Assembly: GCA_963204975.1 (NCBI GenBank)
Contig: CAUJJC010000147.1
Location: 1-59,038 of the forward strand
Direction: 5' to 3'
From: Verrucomicrobiota bacterium
GTDB lineage: Bacteria; Verrucomicrobiota; Verrucomicrobiia; Verrucomicrobiales; Verrucomicrobiaceae
Length of the DNA stretch: 59,038 nucleotides
The position numbers and the translations under genes are program-made. Numbering within the stretch: position 1 is the stretch's first letter; each line of letters begins with the position of its first letter. The notes beneath the pieces were generated by a model. It saw only the letters and a program-made list of their open reading frames with translations, was not told the DNA's origin and did no database searches. Shown here in pieces: positions 53,997-59,038 of this stretch.

Positions 53997-54935
53997 ATGA
54001 ACAACACGCTCAAGGTCATCGGTGGCTCAGCCCACCCGACGCTCGTCAACGAAATCTGCAAGAACCTCGGCGTGCCCCCCTGCTCGGTGACGCTCGACAC
54101 CTTTCCCGACGGCGAGACCTTCGTTCAAATCAACGAGAACATCCGAGGCCGTGATGTCTTCATCGTCCAGCCTACCTGCCCGCCCACCAATCAAAACCTG
54201 ATGGAACTGCTCATCATGGTGGACGCTGTGCGCCGCGCGAGCGCGGATCGCATCACCGCTGTGCTGCCCTTTTTCGGCTATGCCCGCCAGGATCGCAAAG
54301 ACCGTCCTCGCGTGCCCATCACCGCCAAGCTGGTGGCCAATCTCATGGTCGCTGCGGGCATCAATCGCGTGCTGACCATGGATCTGCACGCCGGTCAGAT
54401 TCAGGGCTTCTTTGATATTCCTGTCGATCACCTCTACGCCGCCCCCGTGTTGGTGAAGGCCATCAAGGAGCGCGTCGGCGATGATTTGGTCGTCGTGTCC
54501 CCTGACGTCGGCGGCATCAAAATGACCCATGCCTTTGCGAAGGCTTTCAAAGCCCCCATGGCCATCGTGGCGAAGAATCGCGTGAGTGCCGAAGAAGTTC
54601 AGGCGCTGAATGTGATTGGCGAAGTCGAAGGCAGGAACGTGCTCCTCGTGGACGACCTCACCGAGACCGCAGGCACCCTGACTGCTGCCGCTGGCCTGCT
54701 CCAGAAGCACGGAGCGAAAAACATTTACGCCGCAGTTTCTCATGGAGTGCTCGGTGACAAAGGTCGGGAACGTCTGGCCAATTCGCCCATCATTGAACTC
54801 TTCGCGACCAATAGCGTGCCTCAGGCCCACGGTGCCAAAGTCACCACCCTGGACATCGCCCCGTTGCTCAGTGATGCGATCACCCGAATCCACTCGTCTG
54901 AGTCAGTGACATCGCTGTTTGACATCCGAGACTAG
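53997..54935 (+). CDS. prs: Ribose-phosphate pyrophosphokinase
   Basis: 312 residues, normal. It makes PRPP from ribose-5-phosphate and ATP. LDTFPDGETFVQINENIRGRDVFIVQ, FGYARQDRKDRPRVPITAKLVANL, and the PRPP-binding LLVDDLTETAGTL are the family motifs. The catalytic flexible loop near AIVAKNRVSAEEVQ is slightly reworked from the usual KRRP pattern. First gene of a housekeeping run with rplY. Confidence 0.96.
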   Translation: MNNTLKVIGGSAHPTLVNEICKNLGVPPCSVTLDTFPDGETFVQINENIRGRDVFIVQPTCPPTNQNLMELLIMVDAVRRASADRITAVLPFFGYARQDRKDRPRVPITAKLVANLMVAAGINRVLTMDLHAGQIQGFFDIPVDHLYAAPVLVKAIKERVGDDLVVVSPDVGGIKMTHAFAKAFKAPMAIVAKNRVSAEEVQALNVIGEVEGRNVLLVDDLTETAGTLTAAAGLLQKHGAKNIYAAVSHGVLGDKGRERLANSPIIELFATNSVPQAHGAKVTTLDIAPLLSDAITRIHSSESVTSLFDIRD

Positions 54936-54988
54936 GGTGATAGTCTCCCGGCCCTTTTCCCCGGAATTTAATCCTCTGACACCGAGCT

Positions 54989-55630
54989 ATGGCCAACATC
55001 ATTGATATCACCGTTTCCCCAAGAACCGCCGTCGGCACAGGAGCCGTCAATCGTCTGCGGAAGGAAGGAGTCATTCCGGGAGTCGTTTACGGCAAAGGCC
55101 GCGAAAACGTGAACGTGCAGCTCGACCGCAAGAGCTTCACGAAAGTCCTCCAGAACAGCGCTTCGGACAATATCCTGGTCAATCTGTCCATTGATGGTGC
55201 CGTCCAACTCGCACTCGTGCAGGAAGTTCAGCATGACTACATCAAGTCCACCATCACTCATGTGGACTTCCATGCGATCAATGCCGATGAAGAAATTCAT
55301 GCCTCAGTGCCTGTTCAACTCGTTGGCGAACCTGCTGGTGCCAAATTTGGCGGATTGCTTGAGCTTCACCTTCACAATGTTGAAGTCCGTTGCCTTCCCA
55401 AGAACCTTCCTGAAAAACTGACCGCGAATGTTGCCCACCTCAATGTTGGTGACGCTCTGCACATCGGCGATCTCGCCCTGCCCGAAGGCGTTCGGGTGAA
55501 GCTCGACGGTGCTGTCGTCGTAGCAGCCGTTTCTCAGCCAAGAGTTGAAGAAGCTGCTCCCGCAGGAGCAGCCGCCGCAGCTCCTGCTGCAGGTGCCAAA
55601 GCTGACGCCAAGGCTCCAGCCAAGAAGTAA
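54989..55630 (+). CDS. rplY: 50S ribosomal protein L25 (general stress protein Ctc)
   Basis: 213 residues, the long L25/Ctc form: N-terminal 5S-rRNA-binding domain (RTAVGTGAVNRLRKEGVIPGVVYGKGRENVNVQLD) and the C-terminal TL5 domain (VPVQLVGEPAGAKFGGLLE, NLPEKLTANV). A low-complexity Ala-rich tail (AAPAGAAAAAPAAGAKADAKAPAKK region, read in parts) closes it. It starts 54 bases after prs. Confidence 0.95.
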   Translation: MANIIDITVSPRTAVGTGAVNRLRKEGVIPGVVYGKGRENVNVQLDRKSFTKVLQNSASDNILVNLSIDGAVQLALVQEVQHDYIKSTITHVDFHAINADEEIHASVPVQLVGEPAGAKFGGLLELHLHNVEVRCLPKNLPEKLTANVAHLNVGDALHIGDLALPEGVRVKLDGAVVVAAVSQPRVEEAAPAGAAAAAPAAGAKADAKAPAKK

Positions 55631-55664
55631 ATTCTCAGGAGTGAATGGATAGCAATCAGACGAT

Positions 55665-56267
55665 GTGGACTCCAGCGGCAGCTTGATCATCCCCCGTCTG
55701 ATTGTAGGCCTGGGCAATCCCGGTTCAGAATATCGGGACACCCGGCACAACGTAGGCTTCATGACAATTGACGAAGTGGCCCGCCGCATGGGAATCGAGT
55801 TTCAGATGGACAAGCGCTGGAAGAGCCTCGTGGCCAAGCAAGGGCACACGGTGCTGATCAAGCCCCAGACTTTCATGAATGCCAGCGGAGATGCCGTTCT
55901 CGCCGTCAGCCAGTTCTTCAAGCTCGATCACCAACAGATGCTCGTCGCCTTTGATGATGTTGACCTTGCCCTGGGCACCCTCCGCCTTAGACCCTCTGGT
56001 TCGGCGGGTGGTCACAATGGCATGCGATCCATCATTGCACGCCTCGGGACCGATGCTTTTCCACGCCTCAAGCTTGGCATTGCGAACGCGGAGGGCCGTC
56101 CCGCAGGCCACAAGCTCTCCGGCCATGTGCTGGGACGATTCACCGACGAGGAACGCCCTGCTCTCCTGGAGATGATCCAGCGTGCCGCAGATGCCATCAT
56201 GCAGAGTTTGCGCTCGGGCCTTGATGCGGCGATGAATGTTTTCAACCGCAGCCTGCCTGCCTCCTGA
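55665..56267 (+). CDS. pth: Peptidyl-tRNA hydrolase Pth
   Basis: 200 residues from GTG 55665. The start codon is not clear: AGGAG at 55637 sits too far upstream of GTG and next to an out-of-frame ATG. LIVGLGNPGSEYRDTRHNVGF (catalytic His), KPQTFMNASG and AFDDVDLALGTLRLRPSGSAGGHNGMRSI are the family motifs. It frees peptidyl-tRNA stalled in translation. Between rplY and rpsF, a common order. Confidence 0.93.
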   Translation: MDSSGSLIIPRLIVGLGNPGSEYRDTRHNVGFMTIDEVARRMGIEFQMDKRWKSLVAKQGHTVLIKPQTFMNASGDAVLAVSQFFKLDHQQMLVAFDDVDLALGTLRLRPSGSAGGHNGMRSIIARLGTDAFPRLKLGIANAEGRPAGHKLSGHVLGRFTDEERPALLEMIQRAADAIMQSLRSGLDAAMNVFNRSLPAS

Positions 56268-56302
56268 TTTCCGAAACCACAAACCACAGCCATCCATCAG
56301 AC

Positions 56303-56587
56303 ATGAAGAAATACGAAGCCATGATCGTGCTCGATACCAAGGGCAAAGATGAAACCCCTGACCAGCTCATCAGCGCTGTCGAAAAGGAACTCATCAAATC
56401 GGGAGCCAAGATCGACCAGATCGACCGCATCGGACGCCGCAAGTTTCCCCACAGCCCCAAGCACGTCGAGTATGGCTGGTTCGTCGCTTATCAGATCCAG
56501 ACTGAGCCCTCGAAGATCGCGTCCATCCGCAGTGTTCTGAAGCTCAACGACAGCGTTTATCAGCAGTTCTACCTCGCTCGCAACTAA
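56303..56587 (+). CDS. rpsF: 30S ribosomal protein S6
   Basis: 94 residues, complete: YEAMIVLDTKG, then GAKIDQIDRIGRRKFPHSPKHVEYGWFVAYQI and LKLNDSVYQQFYLARN. The usual downstream partners (ssb, rpsR, rplI) do not follow; the gene ends at a strong terminator, so the operon stops at S6 here. Confidence 0.95.
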   Translation: MKKYEAMIVLDTKGKDETPDQLISAVEKELIKSGAKIDQIDRIGRRKFPHSPKHVEYGWFVAYQIQTEPSKIASIRSVLKLNDSVYQQFYLARN

Positions 56588-56615
56588 CGCGATCTGAAAT
56601 TCTAAATCTTTTGGG

Positions 56616-56656
56616 CAAAACCCCGATGCTTTGACAGCACGGGGTTTTGTTTTTTC
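56616..56656 (+). terminator. Rho-independent terminator after rpsF
   Basis: CAAAACCCCG (56616-56625) pairs with CGGGGTTTTG (56640-56649), inner TGCT/AGCA, then TTTTTT. Strong. Confidence 0.95.
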
Positions 56657-56721
56657 CAAGTCCTGTCTATGCCTGGATTGTTTTGCAAACCGAACACGAA
56701 CCCCATAGACTCACCCAGCCT

Positions 56722-57210
56722 ATGAAAGTAAGCCCTCAATGGATTCTCTGCCTCATCTTCTCGATTCTTTGCTCGTCGTGCGCCCAGCGCCTGCCAGACC
56801 TCGCAGAGATCGATCAGAGCTATCGAAAGGCTGAGGAGTTGGCCAGAGGTGAGCGGGCAGAGCTTGAACAAAGAAGAGCTTCTGGCCAGCTTGGAGAAGC
56901 TGACTACCAGCGCGAGAAAGCCGCCCTGGAGAGCCGGATCAGCCAGCGTGCCATCACGATGGTCTGGAACCGTCACCTGTTGGAAGAAGTGCGTCGTGAG
57001 AACCTGGGCATCCCCACACCAGACAGCCCACAGCTTATCGCCGTTCCAGAGGCGGGCTCACTGCCTACGGGCAGTGACTTCCGAAAGTTCAATCAACAGC
57101 TCGATTCCTCCTTTGGCACGACGGGCGAGACGGTTTCAGGCATGAGAGAGATGATGGGGCAATCGACTCTCGGCACCAACGTCCGCGGCCACCAAGGCAG
57201 CGGGTTTTAG
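56722..57210 (+). CDS. Small lipoprotein of unknown function
   Basis: 162 residues from ATG 56722. A lipoprotein signal with Cys at LCSSC (about residue 20) follows a hydrophobic run. Residues 27-90 are a charged coiled-coil (YRKAEELARGERAELEQRR...). The rest is unrecognised. The 3' end overlaps the convergent propeller gene by 4 bases. Confidence 0.7.
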   Translation: MKVSPQWILCLIFSILCSSCAQRLPDLAEIDQSYRKAEELARGERAELEQRRASGQLGEADYQREKAALESRISQRAITMVWNRHLLEEVRRENLGIPTPDSPQLIAVPEAGSLPTGSDFRKFNQQLDSSFGTTGETVSGMREMMGQSTLGTNVRGHQGSGF

Positions 57211-58409
57211 TTTAGCTTCACAGCCACCAGTTTCTCGCCATCACGCGCAAAGACGGTGCCATCGCTGAAGGCCGGATAGCTGCGGTGTCCGGCGCGCAGC
57301 ACTTGGGCGCTTAGCAGGGAATCAAATTTGCCCGGCGTCGCGCGCACCACCCACAGTTCGCCAGACTCGGTGAGCACCACGAGCTTGTCCTTCACGATCA
57401 ACAGTGTGCCCCCACGCAAGCGCGGTGAGTTCCACTTTACCTCGTGGGTCGCTGTGCTCCAGCAGCGCAGAGTTTGACCCGATTCCTGACGGCCATCGAA
57501 ACCATAGACATGTCCCTCGTGATACACTGGCGTCGCGTAGTGGCAGTTGATGCTATTCTCGCCGCTCCAGGTCTTCTTGAGTGAGCCGTCGTCGCCGATG
57601 TCCCAAAGCGACCCACCCACATCATACTCGGCACTGACGAACCAACCGTGATCCGTCTTGATCGGAGTCGCTGCACTCACACTCGCTTCGATCGCGGGCC
57701 GGAAGTGCTCAGCGGACAACAGTTTGCCACTCGTGAGATCAAATGTGGAGAGGTTGTCGCGCAGCCAGCAGGTCAGCGTCTTCGGCGATGAGATCACGGG
57801 CGAGGCATAACTGGCTTCTTCGTTGCCGCTGCTCCACTCGACACGTCCATCTTTGGCATCAATCGCGACCACCGCGTTCTTGCCACCCGTGGTGACGATC
57901 ACCTTGCCATCGACAACTAGCGGCGCACACGCGCGTCCGAAAAAGCCCTGCGGCGAGTTGAAATCCTTCACGGTGTCCACCTTCCACAGCAGCTTGCCAT
58001 CGGCCAACGACAGCGCATGAAGCATGCCCTCGGCTCCGTGGACGATGACTCGTCCCTCGCTCACCGCAGGCACCGCGCGAGGACCATCATCCATGCCGAA
58101 GCTGTCGCGATAATCCGTCGCGTAGCTGAACTTCCACACGCTCTTGCCAGTCGCCATTTCGAGCGCTTCGACCACTACATCGCCGCCTTGGCGATGCGCG
58201 ATGACGACCTTGCCATCGACCGTCACCGGTCCTGCATGTCCGCTGCCAAGTGGATGCTCCCACAGCACCTTCGGATCATCACTGAAGCTATCGGGCAACG
58301 CCTTCTCCTCAGCCGCCGCGTGGCCACCGCGAGTGGGCCCGAGAAACTGCGGCCAGTCGGCGGCCTGCAACGACGCTGTGACCGTGAACAAGGTGATCCA
58401 TTTTTTCAT
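57207..58409 (-). CDS. Secreted PQQ-like beta-propeller protein
   Basis: 400 residues from ATG 58409 (signal peptide ending SLQA). DWPQFLGPTRGGHAAAEEK is the opening of the PVC PQQ-binding-like propeller family, followed by repeated blades of VxGKVxVxTxGG..VxAxDAKDGxxxW type (for example GKVIVTTGGKNAVVAIDAKDGRVEW). No quinone-binding residues can be confirmed; dehydrogenase activity is not implied. It lies beside a sugar-phosphate isomerase, perhaps as a cooperating pair. Confidence 0.85.
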   Translation of the reverse strand: MKKWITLFTVTASLQAADWPQFLGPTRGGHAAAEEKALPDSFSDDPKVLWEHPLGSGHAGPVTVDGKVVIAHRQGGDVVVEALEMATGKSVWKFSYATDYRDSFGMDDGPRAVPAVSEGRVIVHGAEGMLHALSLADGKLLWKVDTVKDFNSPQGFFGRACAPLVVDGKVIVTTGGKNAVVAIDAKDGRVEWSSGNEEASYASPVISSPKTLTCWLRDNLSTFDLTSGKLLSAEHFRPAIEASVSAATPIKTDHGWFVSAEYDVGGSLWDIGDDGSLKKTWSGENSINCHYATPVYHEGHVYGFDGRQESGQTLRCWSTATHEVKWNSPRLRGGTLLIVKDKLVVLTESGELWVVRATPGKFDSLLSAQVLRAGHRSYPAFSDGTVFARDGEKLVAVKLN

Positions 58410-58416
58410 GATGCGC

Positions 58417-59037
58417 TTAGGCCTGCCCAATCCACTCCTTCATCACCGCGAAGTCGCGCTTGAACGCCTCCAGGCTCGCCTTCACGAACTCCGGCGACGG
58501 CACCGCCTCTTTCTTCACCCCCTTCTCTACCATGTATTCAGTGTGCAGCGAGATGGGGCCGGTGAAGCCGCGTTTCAGCATCGTGGTGGCGAAGTCGCGA
58601 TTCACCAGGCCCGTGCCCAGCGGCACGCCTTCAGCCTTGCCGGGAGCTATCCACTTCACGTCCTTGAAGTAGAGCATCTGGATGTGCTCGCCGATCAAAG
58701 CGGTGTCGAGCGGCCAGCTCAAGCCCGCCTCCACCGTCGTGTGATACGCATCCATGGCGAAGCCCCACTGCTGCGGCGTGTAGTCCTTCATGAGTGACCA
58801 CGCATCCCAGATCGGAGCACCGAAGTAATCCTTGCCGCTGTGATTTTGGAGCAGCGGCTGGATGCCGATCTCGCTGCTGAGCTGCACGAGGTCTTTGATC
58901 ATCGGCTTCCATTCGTCGAGCTGCGCCTGAATCGGCTTCTTCAGATCATACTTGAAGTATAGCATCCGATAGCGCTGCACGCCCAGCGCCTTGGCCGTGC
59001 GCAGCACCTGCTCGGTATTCTGCTCCTTGCTCACTTG
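58417..59037 (-). CDS. Sugar phosphate isomerase/epimerase (5' end beyond the window)
   Basis: 206 residues are visible and the frame is open to the right edge; the family is usually ~290-310 residues, so about a third is missing. AP-endonuclease-2-like TIM barrel: LLQNHSGKDYFGAPIWDAWSLMK (metal-binding His), QWGFAMDAYHTTVEAG, MLYFKDVKW and PISLHTEY. These enzymes act on sugar phosphates or keto-inositols. Ends 7 bases before the propeller gene start. Confidence 0.85.
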   Translation of the reverse strand, partial: QVSKEQNTEQVLRTAKALGVQRYRMLYFKYDLKKPIQAQLDEWKPMIKDLVQLSSEIGIQPLLQNHSGKDYFGAPIWDAWSLMKDYTPQQWGFAMDAYHTTVEAGLSWPLDTALIGEHIQMLYFKDVKWIAPGKAEGVPLGTGLVNRDFATTMLKRGFTGPISLHTEYMVEKGVKKEAVPSPEFVKASLEAFKRDFAVMKEWIGQA

Positions 59038-59038
59038 A

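Overview
The window looks like a chromosomal segment of a free-living member of the Verrucomicrobia (PVC superphylum), perhaps near Prosthecobacter or Verrucomicrobium. This is inferred from gene content: a PEP-CTERM surface protein, an Asp/Asn-type Ca-binding beta-helix protein, a secreted Cys-type sulfatase, a ThuA-like protein, a Gfo/Idh/MocA dehydrogenase with a Tat leader, a secreted FAD-dependent oxidoreductase, a ceramidase-like hydrolase and a small secreted cytochrome with a planctomycete-type heme site. GC content is high. No rRNA or tRNA genes, CRISPR arrays or intact insertion sequences were seen, and most genes sit in short operons with many strand switches.

Left part (1-19.1 kb). 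A PEP-CTERM adhesin fragment enters from the left edge, followed by an SGNH hydrolase and a secreted MsrA. A truncated haemoglobin-NnrS pair (nitric oxide handling) follows, with two CATGCATG-centred palindromes upstream. Next come a secreted FAD oxidoreductase, rfbA, a GcvH-like protein divergent from RidA, an NlpC/P60-like secreted protein, a MocA-type dehydrogenase, a transglutaminase-like membrane protein, an NsrR-like Rrf2 regulator coupled to a monoheme cytochrome, the helicase hrpB and a D-2-hydroxyacid dehydrogenase.

Middle (19.1-24.7 kb) is the accessory-looking stretch: an inverted-repeat-bounded intergenic element, a 15-unit 21-bp tandem repeat, a fibronectin-III-like protein, a frameshifted Ig/beta-helix surface protein, an unknown protein and a NYN/PIN-like nuclease.

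Right part. 24.7-26.8 kb is an arsenic cluster (arsC, DUF6428, arsR, divergent aquaglyceroporin). 28.3-33.6 kb is a polysaccharide cluster (glycosyltransferase, methyltransferase, asparagine synthase, flippase). 35.4-38.7 kb is a tightly overlapping operon of a serine hydrolase, a LytS-type kinase and a LytTR regulator. Then follow tgt-yajC, a flavin oxidase, a ceramidase-like enzyme, a glutaredoxin, an ABC permease/adaptor pair without an ATPase, a zinc alcohol dehydrogenase, a 632-residue orphan protein with effector-like character, ThuA, a housekeeping run (prs, rplY, pth, rpsF), a small lipoprotein, a PQQ-like propeller protein and a sugar-phosphate isomerase that leaves the right edge.

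The most interesting points are the two nitric-oxide-related loci and their possible shared regulation, the orphan 632-residue protein with its strong out-of-frame upstream ORF, the altered zinc site of Tgt, the 21-bp array open in every frame, and a possible small RNA between two minus-strand terminators near 11 kb. All assignments come from reading the sequence and family knowledge; no database search was run.
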